A stretch of 64,000 bases of DNA from assembly GCF_019145235.1 (NCBI RefSeq), contig NZ_JAHSTV010000012.1, positions 124,001-188,000 of the forward strand. Direction: 5' to 3'. Shown piece by piece: positions 17,780 through 25,760 of this stretch. Origin of the DNA: Pseudomonas farris. Lineage in GTDB: Bacteria > Pseudomonadota > Gammaproteobacteria > Pseudomonadales > Pseudomonadaceae. A program made the position numbers and the translations under genes. Numbering within the stretch: position 1 is the first letter of the stretch; the number at the start of each line of letters is the position of its first letter. Under the pieces are notes generated by a model, which saw only the letters and a list, made by a program, of their open reading frames with translations, was not told the origin of the DNA and ran no database searches.

Positions 17780-18244
17780 ATGTCTTTACGACCACTCATT
17801 TTGCTCAGTCTTTTCAGCCTGTTGGTGGCCTGTGGCAGCGATGCGCCCAAGCCCCAGCCGCCAACGCCCGGCCCTGCACCGCAACAGGCGCAGAAGAAAG
17901 CCAAGGCGTCGGCCGAGCTCGGCCCCCTGCCGGCATATCAACGTGAATTGAGCGGCACTCTGCAGGGCGTGCCGGCCGGTGCCGAAGTCGAACTGGCGTT
18001 GCTGGTGATCGACGAAAAGGATCGTCCGCAACTATTGCTCGCCAGTTCCAACCTGATCGGTACCAATCAAGTGTTGCCGTTTCGCCTGCGTTTCAACCCT
18101 GAATCCTTTCCGGCCGGCGCCCGCGTCGAGCTTCGCGGCCGCGCCAGCCAGTCCGGGCAGTTGATTCTGCATCTGCCGGCGCAAATGATCACACAGCCAA
18201 CCACCCAGGCATTGGGTCAGCTGCAGTTCGTCAAAGCGCCATGA
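17780..18244 (+). CDS. YbaY-like outer-membrane lipoprotein
   Basis: 154 residues from ATG 17780, chosen for the lipoprotein signal MSLRPLILLSLFSLLVAC with lipobox LVAC (Cys18). A proline- and glutamine-rich linker follows, then a YbaY-type beta domain (LSGTLQGVPAGAEVELALLVIDEKDRPQ; GQLILHLPAQMI). Function of the family is unknown. It overlaps the downstream methyltransferase start by ATGA, indicating translational coupling, and is divergent from nrdR. Confidence 0.82.
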   Translation: MSLRPLILLSLFSLLVACGSDAPKPQPPTPGPAPQQAQKKAKASAELGPLPAYQRELSGTLQGVPAGAEVELALLVIDEKDRPQLLLASSNLIGTNQVLPFRLRFNPESFPAGARVELRGRASQSGQLILHLPAQMITQPTTQALGQLQFVKAP

Positions 18245-18897
18245 TTGCACCGCTCGACCTGCAACAGGCGTTAAGTGAACTGCTCGGCGATGCACAGCTT
18301 GTAGCCTGTGAGTTACCCGGCACCGAGCTGAAACTCTGGCTGATCGACGGCGACAACATGGACCGTGCCTTCAGCCCGGAAGAAACCCGGCGGATTCTCC
18401 ACGAGCCGCCGTATTGGAGTTTCTGCTGGGCCAGTGGGCTGGCCGTGGCTCGTTATCTCGCCGAGCACCCGCAATGGGTCGAAGGTAAACGGGTGCTGGA
18501 TTTCGGCGCCGGCTCAGGGGTTGCCGGGATTGCGGCGGTGAAAGCCGGGGCACTGGAAGTGGTGGCCTGTGACCTGGACCCGCTGGCGATTGCCGCGTGT
18601 CGGGCGAATGCCGAACTCAATGGCGTGCAACTCAGCTACTCGACGGACTTTTTCGCCGAGGCCGATCGGTTTGATCTGATTCTGGTGGCCGATGTGTTGT
18701 ACGACCGGGCAAACCTGCCGTTGCTCGACGAGTTTCTCAGCCGTGGCTGGGAAGCATTGGTGGCGGATTCGCGCGTGAGGGATTTTCGCCATCCGTTGTA
18801 TCGGCGCATTGAAATGCTGGAAGCGATGACCTTGCCGGATCTGGCCGAACCTGAAGAGTTTCGGTATGTGAGCCTTTACCATTCCACCCGGACATGA
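18241..18897 (+). CDS. Class I SAM-dependent methyltransferase (ETFB-lysine/PrmA-like)
   Basis: 218 residues. The SAM site VLDFGAGSGVAGIAAVKAGA is at about residues 86-105, followed by the acidic ribose ligand in VVACDLDPLAIAACRANAELN, and DLILVADVLYDRANLP. This pattern fits the group that includes protein lysine methyltransferases of electron-transfer flavoprotein and relatives of PrmA. The substrate cannot be assigned from sequence. Coupled to the YbaY-like lipoprotein. Confidence 0.82.
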   Translation: MIAPLDLQQALSELLGDAQLVACELPGTELKLWLIDGDNMDRAFSPEETRRILHEPPYWSFCWASGLAVARYLAEHPQWVEGKRVLDFGAGSGVAGIAAVKAGALEVVACDLDPLAIAACRANAELNGVQLSYSTDFFAEADRFDLILVADVLYDRANLPLLDEFLSRGWEALVADSRVRDFRHPLYRRIEMLEAMTLPDLAEPEEFRYVSLYHSTRT

Positions 18898-19005
18898 TCG
18901 TTCCCACGCTCCGCGTGGGGAATGCAGCCCGGGACGCTCCGCGTCCCAAAGCGGACGCAGAGCGTCCATTGAGGCATTCCCACGCAGAGCGTGGGAACGA
19001 TCAAC
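18898..19005. repeat. CGTTCCCACGC-type palindromic repeat
   Basis: Outer arms CGTTCCCACGCTCCGCGTGGG and its complement enclose inner arms GGGACGCTCCGCGTCCC and GGACGCAGAGCGTCC. A second REP family, distinct from the GTGGGAGCGGG type; a partial copy is at 24782-24830. Confidence 0.8.
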
Positions 19006-19073
19006 GTTACGACTTTCAGCAGCCCCCCGCCAAGCCTTATAGTGACCACATTCACGCTTTTACGAGATCCCCC

Positions 19074-19946
19074 ATGAGTCAGGAAACGCCGTACATTTTC
19101 GACGCCACGACTGCCGATTTCGACCAGTCGGTGATCGAGAACTCTTTTCACAAACCGGTGCTGGTGGATTTCTGGGCCGAATGGTGTGCGCCGTGCAAGG
19201 CCTTGATGCCGATGCTGCAAACCATCGCCGAGAGCTATCAGGGCGAGTTGCTGCTGGCCAAGGTCAATTGCGACATCGAGCAGGACATTGTTGCGCGCTT
19301 CGGCATTCGCAGCCTGCCGACTGTGGTGCTGTTCAAGGACGGTCAGCCAGTGGACGGTTTTGCCGGTGCACAACCGGAATCGGCTGTGCGCACGATGCTC
19401 GAACCCCACGTGCAAATGCCGCCGCCCGCTGCGGCCGACCCGTTCGAACAGGCTCAGGCGCTGTTTGATGAAGGCCGTTACGCCGACGCTGAAGCCACGC
19501 TCAAAGTGCTGCTGGCGGAAGACAACACCAACGCCAAGGCGCTGATTCTATATGCCCGCTGCCTCACTGAGCGCGGCGAACTGGGTGAAGCGCAAATCGT
19601 ACTCGACGCGGTCAAGACTGATGAGCACAAGGCTGCGCTGGCCGGCGCCAAGGCGCAGATCCAGTTTCTCGGTCAGGCCAGGGATTTGCCGGATGCGGCA
19701 GACCTGAAAGCGCGTCTGGCGAAAAATCCGCAGGACGATGAGGCGGTCTATCAACTGGCGATCCAGCAACTGGCCCGCCAGCAATACGACGCTGCGCTGG
19801 ATGCCTTGCTGAAACTGTTCATCCGCAATCGCAGCTACAGCGAAGGCTTGCCGCACAAGACCTTGCTGCAGGTGTTCGAACTGCTGGGCAACGATCACCC
19901 GCTGGTGACCACGTACCGTCGCAAGTTGTTTGCTGCGCTTTATTAA
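19074..19946 (+). CDS. cnoX: Thioredoxin-TPR protein, CnoX/YbbN family
   Basis: 290 residues from ATG 19074; upstream codons run through the repeat and were rejected. Residues 1-110 are a thioredoxin fold with an intact WCAPC active site, unlike the E. coli protein, which I recall lacks the first cysteine. DFDQSVIENSFHKPVLVDFWAEW and GIRSLPTVVLFKDGQPVDGF are typical. Residues about 125-290 form TPR-like repeats (ALFDEGRYADAEATLKVLLAEDN, DDEAVYQLAIQQLARQQYDAALDALLKL). Members act as chaperones, protecting clients from oxidation and passing them to GroEL. Confidence 0.88.
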   Translation: MSQETPYIFDATTADFDQSVIENSFHKPVLVDFWAEWCAPCKALMPMLQTIAESYQGELLLAKVNCDIEQDIVARFGIRSLPTVVLFKDGQPVDGFAGAQPESAVRTMLEPHVQMPPPAAADPFEQAQALFDEGRYADAEATLKVLLAEDNTNAKALILYARCLTERGELGEAQIVLDAVKTDEHKAALAGAKAQIQFLGQARDLPDAADLKARLAKNPQDDEAVYQLAIQQLARQQYDAALDALLKLFIRNRSYSEGLPHKTLLQVFELLGNDHPLVTTYRRKLFAALY

Positions 19947-19950
19947 AATC

Positions 19951-20028
19951 AAAAGATCGCAGCCTTCGCCAGCTCCTACAGGGGGAATACAAATCCCGTG
20001 TAGGAGCTGGCGAAGGCTGCGATCTTTT
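19951..20028. repeat. Perfect 30-bp inverted repeat, likely terminator of the thioredoxin gene
   Basis: AAAAGATCGCAGCCTTCGCC and the following 10 bases (19951-19980) are exactly complemented at 19999-20028. It belongs to the GATCGCAGCCTTCGCCAGCTCCTACA family, and its A/T ends and the T run that follows let it serve as a bidirectional terminator between convergent genes. Confidence 0.8.
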
Positions 20029-20065
20029 TTGTGGCTTACTCGATCCAGCCGTGTGAACCCGATTC

Positions 20066-20413
20066 CTACGCTGGTTCGATCCAGTGGTACAGCGGCGTAT
20101 CCCCGCCGCTCACCACTTTGACGTTTGCGCAGTGGCGCAAGCGCACCAACAAGCGTTTGCCCGCCGCAGCGCTGCCGGTCAGCCCTTCCAGTTGCTCCAG
20201 CAAATCCGGCCCGCTCAATTGCCCGGCCTTGCGCAGCAACTCTTGGGCGATCTGCCACAGCGCATCGTCCTGATTCACCGGTTTGGCGGGCGCAACACTC
20301 GCCTCGGGTTTTGCTGCCTGCAACTGCGCACCGAGCTGTGCCCAGTCGCCCTCATCCAGTTCCAGGGTCAAATCCACCGGCCAGTCGCCGATGCTTCCGC
20401 GTATTCGCAACAT
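20066..20413 (-). CDS. Conserved hypothetical protein
   Basis: 115 residues from ATG 20413. The longer reading adds a Cys-rich stretch with no support. Sequence begins MLRIRGSIGDWPVDLTLELDEGDWAQLGAQL, then a low-complexity AKPEASVAPAKPV linker, then a helical part (DDALWQIAQELLRKAGQLSGPDLLEQLEGL) and a basic end. No domain recognised. It is convergent with the thioredoxin gene and divergent from the DUF2796 gene, the same position as P. aeruginosa PA4062 as I recall. Confidence 0.75.
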   Translation of the reverse strand: MLRIRGSIGDWPVDLTLELDEGDWAQLGAQLQAAKPEASVAPAKPVNQDDALWQIAQELLRKAGQLSGPDLLEQLEGLTGSAAAGKRLLVRLRHCANVKVVSGGDTPLYHWIEPA

Positions 20414-20498
20414 AAGTCTGCTCCTGCACATACCTGACTCGCATGCTCCCATGGGTCTTGCGCAACGCCAAGCAGACGGTCAAACTCTCGGCGCTTTC

Positions 20499-20516
20499 GT
20501 TATAAGATTACATAAC
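20499..20516. promoter_or_regulatory. Dyad upstream of the zinc-related cluster, candidate Zur site
   Basis: GTTATAAGATTACATAAC: half-sites GTTAT and ATAAC, 8 nt apart, 33 nt before the DUF2796 start. The half-site resembles the Zur core GTTATA..TATAAC, but the spacing is wider than the usual form. The P. aeruginosa counterpart cluster is, as I recall, zinc-starvation induced. Confidence 0.4.
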
Positions 20517-20548
20517 AAATTTTTCATTTTACTTTTCGGAGACCCGCC

Positions 20549-21142
20549 ATGCGCCGTCTGCTGCTCGCTTTGCCGTTTGCCTTGTTGCCGCTGGCTGTCG
20601 CCCATGCGGCGGTCGAGCATGATCACGATCATGATGAACATGGCAGCCTCAGCGCCCACGAACATGGCGTCGGTCGCCTGAACGCGGCGCTGGATGGCCA
20701 GACTCTGGAGCTTGAACTGGAAAGCCCGGCGATGAACCTGGTGGGTTTCGAACACGCCGCCACCACCGACGCCGACAAGGCCAAAGTCGCCGTCGTCCGC
20801 GCGCAGCTGGAAAAACCGTTGGTGCTGTTCAACCTGCCGAAAGCCGCCGGTTGCGTGGTCGCGACTCAGGAACTGGAAAGCCCGCTGTTCGGTGACAAGC
20901 CGGATGCCGATGACCATGACGAAGAAGACGCCAAGGACGGTCACGAACATCACCAAGATCACAGCGAGATCCATGCCCATTACCAATTCAGCTGCTCGGC
21001 CCCGGGCGCGCTGAAGACCCTGGATTTGGCGAATATCTTCAACACATTCCCGGCCACCCAGAAAGTTCAGGTACAACTGATCAGTCCGAGCGGGCAGCAA
21101 GGGGTTGAAGTGACGGCCAAGGCTGCCGCCCTGAAATTCTGA
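20549..21142 (+). CDS. DUF2796 periplasmic zinc-related protein (ZrgA-like)
   Basis: 197 residues with a signal peptide (MRRLLLALPFALLPLAVAHAA). The mature N-terminus is histidine- and aspartate-rich (EHDHDHDEHG, HEHGVGRLN) and a second His/Asp-rich stretch lies in the middle (DADDHDEEDAKDGHEHHQDHSEIHAHY). These should bind metal, most likely zinc. The C-terminus reads LSNIF-like LDLANIFNTFPATQKVQVQL. It leads a cluster with an ABC ATPase, an FtsX-type permease and a DUF3299 protein, matching the PA4063-PA4066 order. A metal scavenging or delivery role is inferred. Confidence 0.85.
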   Translation: MRRLLLALPFALLPLAVAHAAVEHDHDHDEHGSLSAHEHGVGRLNAALDGQTLELELESPAMNLVGFEHAATTDADKAKVAVVRAQLEKPLVLFNLPKAAGCVVATQELESPLFGDKPDADDHDEEDAKDGHEHHQDHSEIHAHYQFSCSAPGALKTLDLANIFNTFPATQKVQVQLISPSGQQGVEVTAKAAALKF

Positions 21143-21158
21143 TCCGACACCAATCCAA

Positions 21159-21247
21159 TGTGGGAGCAGGCTTGCTCGCGAAGACGGCAGCACATATAGC
21201 AATGATGTGACTGAAATACCGCTTTCGCGAGCAAGCCCGCTCCCACA
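21159..21247. repeat. REP inverted pair 4
   Basis: Arms at about 21159-21182 (one base variant, GGAGCAGG) and 21222-21247. It sits inside the zinc-related cluster between the DUF2796 gene and the ABC ATPase, so may reduce downstream expression. Confidence 0.85.
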
Positions 21248-21276
21248 GGGTTCACCACCAACCTGACCGGTTTCAC

Positions 21277-21987
21277 ATGACCCAAGCACTCATCGAACTG
21301 TCCGACCTGGGCTTCAGTTGGCCCGGTCATCCGCCGCTGCTGGACATCCCGGCGTTTCGCCTCATGCCGGGTGAAACCCTGTTCCTCAAAGGCCCCAGCG
21401 GCAGCGGCAAGACCACCCTGCTGGGCCTGCTCGGTGGCGTGCAAAAGCCTGATCACGGCAGCATTCGCCTGCTCGGCCAGGAACTGACCGAGCTTTCTGC
21501 CGGCGCACGCGACCACTTCCGCGTCGATCACACCGGCTACATCTTCCAGCAGTTCAACTTGCTGCCATTTCTCTCGGTGCGTGAGAACGTTGAGCTGCCT
21601 TGTCACTTCTCCAAGCTGCGGGCCGAACGGGCGAAACAGCGTCACGGCAGTGTCGATCAGGCGGCAGCCACCCTGCTCGCCCACCTGGGTTTGACCGATC
21701 AAAGCCTGCTCAGCCGCCGCGCCGATTCGCTGTCCATCGGCCAGCAGCAACGGGTCGCCGCCGCGCGTGCGCTGATCGGTCAGCCGGAACTGGTGATCGC
21801 CGACGAACCGACCTCGGCGCTGGACTACGACGCCCGCGAGAACTTCATTCGCCTGCTGTTCGCCGAATGCCGCGAAGCCGGGTCGAGCCTGTTGTTTGTC
21901 AGCCATGACCAGAGTCTCGCGCCGCTGTTCGATCGCCACCTGTCGCTGGCCGATCTCAATCGCGCCGCCACCCCGTCCGAGGTCTGA
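21277..21987 (+). CDS. ABC transporter ATP-binding protein (LolD/MacB type)
   Basis: 236 residues. Walker A GPSGSGKTT (about 36-44), Q-loop YIFQQFNLLPFLSV, signature LSIGQQQRVAAARAL in which SIGQQ replaces the usual SGGQ, Walker B ELVIADEPTSALD, and H-loop FVSHD. It pairs with the permease that starts 2 nt after its stop. LolD/MacB-type pairs extract lipoproteins or drive periplasmic partners rather than import solutes; context suggests action on the DUF2796 and DUF3299 proteins under zinc limitation (inference). Confidence 0.9.
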   Translation: MTQALIELSDLGFSWPGHPPLLDIPAFRLMPGETLFLKGPSGSGKTTLLGLLGGVQKPDHGSIRLLGQELTELSAGARDHFRVDHTGYIFQQFNLLPFLSVRENVELPCHFSKLRAERAKQRHGSVDQAAATLLAHLGLTDQSLLSRRADSLSIGQQQRVAAARALIGQPELVIADEPTSALDYDARENFIRLLFAECREAGSSLLFVSHDQSLAPLFDRHLSLADLNRAATPSEV

Positions 21988-21988
21988 G

Positions 21989-23254
21989 ATGTATTTGTTT
22001 CGTCTAGCCATGGCCAGCCTGGCTAACCGTCGCTTCACCGCGATCCTCACCGCATTCGCCATCGCCCTGTCGGTCTGCCTGTTGCTGGCCGTGGAGCGGG
22101 TGCGCACCGAAGCCAAGGCCAGTTTCGCCAGCACCATCAGCGGCACCGACCTGATCGTTGGCGCGCGTTCCGGTTCGGTGAACCTGCTGTTGTATTCGGT
22201 GTTCCGCATCGGCAACGCCACCAACAACATCCGCTGGGACAGCTTTGAACATTTCGCCAACAACCCGAAAGTGAAGTGGGCGATCCCGATGTCCCTCGGC
22301 GATTCTCATCGCGGATACCGGGTGATGGGCACCACCGAGGCGTACTTCGAGCATTACCAGTACGGCCATCAACAGCACCTCGAACTGGCCGACGGTCGCG
22401 CCTTCGCCAGCGATCCGTTCGAAGTGGTGCTCGGCGCCGAAGTGGCCGATGCGCTGCATTACAAGCTCGGCGACAAACTGGTGCTGGCCCATGGCGTGGC
22501 GGTGATCAGCCTGGTCAAACACGACGACAAACCGTTCACCGTGGTCGGCATTCTCAAACGCACCGGCACCCCGGTGGACCGCACGCTGCACATCAGTCTC
22601 GGCGGCATGGAGGCGATTCACGTCGACTGGCACAACGGCGTGCCGGCGCGCGGTAATGGTCGGATCAGTGCCGATCAGGCGCGCAACATGGACCTGACGC
22701 CACAAGCGATCACTGCGTTCATGCTCGGCCTCAACAGCAAGATTTCGACGTTTGCGCTGCAACGGGAGATCAATGAATTCCGTGGCGAGCCGATGCTGGC
22801 GATCCTGCCGGGCGTGGCATTGCAAGAGCTGTGGAGTTTGATGAGCACGGCGGAAAAAGCCTTGTTCGTCGTCTCTCTGTTCGTGGTGCTGACCGGGTTG
22901 ATCGGCATGCTCACGGCGATCCTCACCAGCCTCAATGAACGGCGCCGCGAGATGGCGATTCTGCGCTCGGTCGGCGCTCGGCCGTGGCACATCGCGACCT
23001 TGCTGGTGCTGGAAGCCTTTGCCCTGGCGTTGTCCGGAGTGATTGCCGGTGTGGCGTTGCTGTATGTGTGCATTGCCGCAGCTCAGGGTTACGTGCAGGC
23101 GAATTACGGCCTTTACTTGCCACTGGCCTGGCCGAGCGAATATGAATGGACGCTGCTCGGTGGCATCCTGATCGCCGCGCTGCTGATGGGCAGCGTGCCG
23201 GCCTGGCGCGCGTATCGCCAATCCTTGGCCGATGGCCTGTCGATCCGACTATGA
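21989..23254 (+). CDS. FtsX/MacB-type ABC permease
   Basis: 421 residues from ATG 21989; the longer frame overlaps the ATPase gene. One N-terminal membrane segment (FTAILTAFAIALSVCLLLAV), a large periplasmic domain (about 40-290), and three C-terminal segments (LFVVSLFVVLTGLIGMLTAIL; ALALSGVIAGVALLYVCIA; LLGGILIAALLMGSVPAW). ERRREMAILRSVGARPWHI is the typical coupling segment. Translation is coupled to the ATPase, and its stop TGA lies within ATGAGG that provides the ribosome site for the next gene. Confidence 0.92.
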   Translation: MYLFRLAMASLANRRFTAILTAFAIALSVCLLLAVERVRTEAKASFASTISGTDLIVGARSGSVNLLLYSVFRIGNATNNIRWDSFEHFANNPKVKWAIPMSLGDSHRGYRVMGTTEAYFEHYQYGHQQHLELADGRAFASDPFEVVLGAEVADALHYKLGDKLVLAHGVAVISLVKHDDKPFTVVGILKRTGTPVDRTLHISLGGMEAIHVDWHNGVPARGNGRISADQARNMDLTPQAITAFMLGLNSKISTFALQREINEFRGEPMLAILPGVALQELWSLMSTAEKALFVVSLFVVLTGLIGMLTAILTSLNERRREMAILRSVGARPWHIATLLVLEAFALALSGVIAGVALLYVCIAAAQGYVQANYGLYLPLAWPSEYEWTLLGGILIAALLMGSVPAWRAYRQSLADGLSIRL

Positions 23255-23262
23255 GGACATTA

Positions 23263-23784
23263 ATGATGCCCCGCGCTGTGCTTGCGCTATTGATGCTGGT
23301 TGCCCTTCCGTTGTGGGCGGCCGAGCCGAAGGACCTGACCTGGTCGGAAATGATCCCGCCGGATGCTGCGCCAGAAGTGCCGAACATGACGCCGCTGCAT
23401 GACCTGTCGAAGATGAGCGATGCGTTATCCGCAGAATCGGCTCCAGCGGCCAAGCAGGACATGCCGAACGCGCCGGTGGTGAAGAGCCTCGACGGCCAGA
23501 ATATTCGTTTACCGGGGTACATCGTGCCGCTGGAAGTCAGTGAAGAAGGCCGCACCACGGAGTTTCTGCTGGTGCCGTATTTCGGCGCCTGCATCCACGT
23601 ACCGCCGCCTCCGTCGAACCAGATCGTGCATGTCAAAAGCGAAGTCGGCGTGAAGCTTGATGAGCTGTATCAGCCGTACTGGATCGAAGGTGCATTACAG
23701 GTGAAAGCGTCCACCAGCGAGTTGGCGGATGCCGGGTATCAGATGGAGGCGGACAAGATTTATGTGTATGAATTGCCGGAATGA
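23263..23784 (+). CDS. DUF3299 periplasmic protein
   Basis: 173 residues from ATG 23263, chosen because GAGG lies 6 bases upstream and a signal peptide follows (MMPRAVLALLMLVALPLWAAE). The core has GQNIRLPGYIVPLE, TTEFLLVPYFGACIHVPPPPSNQIVHV and YQPYWIEGALQV; the FGACIHVPPPP motif with Cys and His is the family hallmark and could bind metal. The role is unknown. Last gene of the DUF2796-ABC-permease cluster. Confidence 0.88.
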   Translation: MMPRAVLALLMLVALPLWAAEPKDLTWSEMIPPDAAPEVPNMTPLHDLSKMSDALSAESAPAAKQDMPNAPVVKSLDGQNIRLPGYIVPLEVSEEGRTTEFLLVPYFGACIHVPPPPSNQIVHVKSEVGVKLDELYQPYWIEGALQVKASTSELADAGYQMEADKIYVYELPE

Positions 23785-23817
23785 TCCGGCAGTTCTGTGT
23801 TGTCTGTTCAATCGCCA

Positions 23818-23908
23818 TCGCGGGCAAGCCCGCTCCCACAGTGTTCTCTGTTGTTCACAAATATTGCATTCACAGAAGATCCCTGTGGGAGCGGGCTTGC
23901 TCGCGAAG
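23818..23908. repeat. REP inverted pair 5
   Basis: Arms at about 23818-23841 (CGCGGGCAAGCCCGCTCCCACA variant) and 23884-23908, between DUF3299 and oprG; probable end of the zinc-related transcript. Confidence 0.85.
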
Positions 23909-23952
23909 GGGCCTTCGAAGGCTGCGCAAAAAACAGGGCCATCACTGTTTCA

Positions 23953-23966
23953 TTGAGCTGAGTCAA
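23953..23966. promoter_or_regulatory. ANR/FNR-like site upstream of oprG
   Basis: TTGAGCTGAGTCAA, a dyad with TTGA and TCAA ends, against the consensus TTGAT-N4-ATCAA (one base off in each half). It lies 65 nt before the oprG ATG. OprG in P. aeruginosa is known to be induced under low oxygen through ANR. Confidence 0.45.
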
Positions 23967-24031
23967 AAGACCGTATCAGTTGGATCCCTACCATTGGACA
24001 TCGAACACTTTTAACGTCCTTTGGAGCTCCC

Positions 24032-24730
24032 ATGCACAAGTCCTTGCTCTGCGCTTCGCTGTTCGCCCTCGCGCTCGCAGCCCCGCTCGCCCATGCTCAC
24101 ACCGCCGGTGACATCATCGTTCGGGCCGGTGCGATCACCGTTAACCCGGAAGCCGACAGCTCCAGCGTCAAGGTCGATCAAGGCCCGTTGAAGGGCGCCG
24201 ATCTGGGTGGCAAGGCCACCATGAGCAGCGACACGCAACTGGGCTTGAACTTCGCCTACATGATCACCAACAACCTGGGGATCGAATTGCTCGCGGCCTC
24301 GCCGTTCGAGCATGACGTGAAGCTCAAAGGCACCGCCCTCGGCGCCGCCAACGGCAAACTCGGCACCCTGAAACACCTGCCGCCAACCCTGAGCCTGGTC
24401 TACTACCCGCTGGACGCCAAGTCCGCGTTCCAGCCGTACATCGGCGGCGGTATCAATTACACCTGGATCTACGACGAGCACGTCGGCAGCGAAGCCGCCG
24501 CCAATGGCTTCAGCAACTTCAAGGCGGATAACTCCTGGGGTCTGGCCTGGCAGGTCGGTGCCGACTACATGCTGACCGACAATGTAATGATCAACGCTCA
24601 AGTACGTTACATCGACATCGACACCACCGCGACCGTGGAAAACAACGCCGTCGCACCGGGCACCCGGGCCAAGGTCGACGTTGATGTGGACCCGTTCATT
24701 TACATGGTGGGTTTGGGTTACAAGTTCTAA
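24032..24730 (+). CDS. oprG: OmpW family outer-membrane protein OprG
   Basis: 232 residues. Signal peptide MHKSLLCASLFALALAAPLAHA, then the OmpW start HTAGDIIVRAGAITVNPE. An eight-stranded barrel follows: LGLNFAYMITNNLGIELLAASPFEHDV, LPPTLSLVYYPL, QPYIGGGINYTWIYDE, NVMINAQVRYIDIDT and the C-terminal FIYMVGLGYKF. OmpW proteins pass small hydrophobic molecules; OprG has been linked to low oxygen and iron. It sits between the DUF2796 cluster and the SDR genes, as in P. aeruginosa. Confidence 0.93.
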   Translation: MHKSLLCASLFALALAAPLAHAHTAGDIIVRAGAITVNPEADSSSVKVDQGPLKGADLGGKATMSSDTQLGLNFAYMITNNLGIELLAASPFEHDVKLKGTALGAANGKLGTLKHLPPTLSLVYYPLDAKSAFQPYIGGGINYTWIYDEHVGSEAAANGFSNFKADNSWGLAWQVGADYMLTDNVMINAQVRYIDIDTTATVENNAVAPGTRAKVDVDVDPFIYMVGLGYKF

Positions 24731-24741
24731 ACCCGCTGCAA

Positions 24742-24769
24742 AAAAAGGCGCCTCGACAGGCGCCTTTTT
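24742..24769 (+). terminator. Terminator of oprG
   Basis: AAAAAGGCGCC, loop TCGACA, GGCGCCTTTTT: a perfect stem followed by T, 11 nt after the oprG stop. Confidence 0.9.
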
Positions 24770-24781
24770 CATTGCCTCACC

Positions 24782-24830
24782 GGACGCGGAGCGTCCCTGG
24801 CTGCATTCCCACGCGGAGCATGGGAACGAT
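24782..24830. repeat. Partial CGTTCCCACGC-type repeat
   Basis: GGACGCGGAGCGTCC followed by ATTCCCACGCGGAGCATGGGAACGAT. It is half of the palindrome complete at 18898-19005 and abuts the stop codon of the epimerase gene. Confidence 0.65.
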
Positions 24831-25760
24831 CTATCGTCCCAGCAACCGCGCCAAGCCTACACTCATCGGTGTTTGCTGTGGGTAGGTAAACCGCTCCAGT
24901 AAACGCCGATTATTCGCGCGTGAATGGCGGATGTCACCGGAGCGCGCCGGGCCGTAGCTCACGGGCGGCAGCTTGCCGACCACCGCTTCAAGGGCTGCAA
25001 GCATTTGCTTGAGGGTCGTCGCCTGATTCCAGCCGACATTCACCGCGCCGACTTCGACCTGTGGCTTCTCGATGGCTTGCACCAACACGTCCACCAGGTC
25101 CTCGACATAGACAAAATCCCGAGTCTGCTCGCCATCGCCGAACACGGTGATCGGCAAGCCTTTCTGCGCGCGCTCGCTGAAAATACTGATCACCCCGGAA
25201 TACGGCGAGGACGGATCCTGGCGCGGGCCGAAGATGTTGAAGAAGCGGAAAACCACCGGTTCCAGACCATGCTGGCGACGATAGAAATCGAAGTAATGCT
25301 CGCTCGCCAACTTGTCTGCCGCGTATGGCGTTAACGGTGCCTTGGGCGTGTCTTCGTCGATCGACTCGCCTTCGCCATTGTTGCCATAGACCGCTGCGCT
25401 GGACGCGTACAGCACTCGTTTGACGCCGGTCTGACGCATGGCTTCACAGACATTCAGCGAGCCGATGAAATTGCTCTGATGGGTCTTCACCGGGTCATCC
25501 ACCGAAGCCTGCACCGAGGCCACCGCAGCCAGGTGCGCCACAGCGCTGCAACCAACCATCGCCTGCGCCACCAGTGCGGCATCGGCGACGTCGCCCACGA
25601 TCAGTTCGATGAGGGGATTGTCCAGCGGCAGGTTGCTGCGTTTGCCGGTGGAGAGGTCATCGAGAATGCGCACCGAGTGACCCTTGGCGAGCAAGGCGTC
25701 GGTCAGGTGCGAACCGATGAAACCGGCGCCGCCGGTGATTAAAACAGGGCCGTCAGCCAT
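24831..25760 (-). CDS. NAD-dependent epimerase/dehydratase (sugar-nucleotide SDR)
   Basis: 309 residues from ATG 25760, chosen because the Rossmann motif VLITGGAGFIGSHL begins 6 residues later; the open frame extends 77 codons upstream without merit. The catalytic triad appears as YASSAAVYG and YAADKLASE (YxxxK-like, Tyr/Lys), with FRFFNIFGPRQDP following as in UDP-glucose 4-epimerases. It likely works on UDP- or dTDP-sugars. It overlaps the upstream SDR gene by 8 nt. Confidence 0.88.
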   Translation of the reverse strand: MADGPVLITGGAGFIGSHLTDALLAKGHSVRILDDLSTGKRSNLPLDNPLIELIVGDVADAALVAQAMVGCSAVAHLAAVASVQASVDDPVKTHQSNFIGSLNVCEAMRQTGVKRVLYASSAAVYGNNGEGESIDEDTPKAPLTPYAADKLASEHYFDFYRRQHGLEPVVFRFFNIFGPRQDPSSPYSGVISIFSERAQKGLPITVFGDGEQTRDFVYVEDLVDVLVQAIEKPQVEVGAVNVGWNQATTLKQMLAALEAVVGKLPPVSYGPARSGDIRHSRANNRRLLERFTYPQQTPMSVGLARLLGR

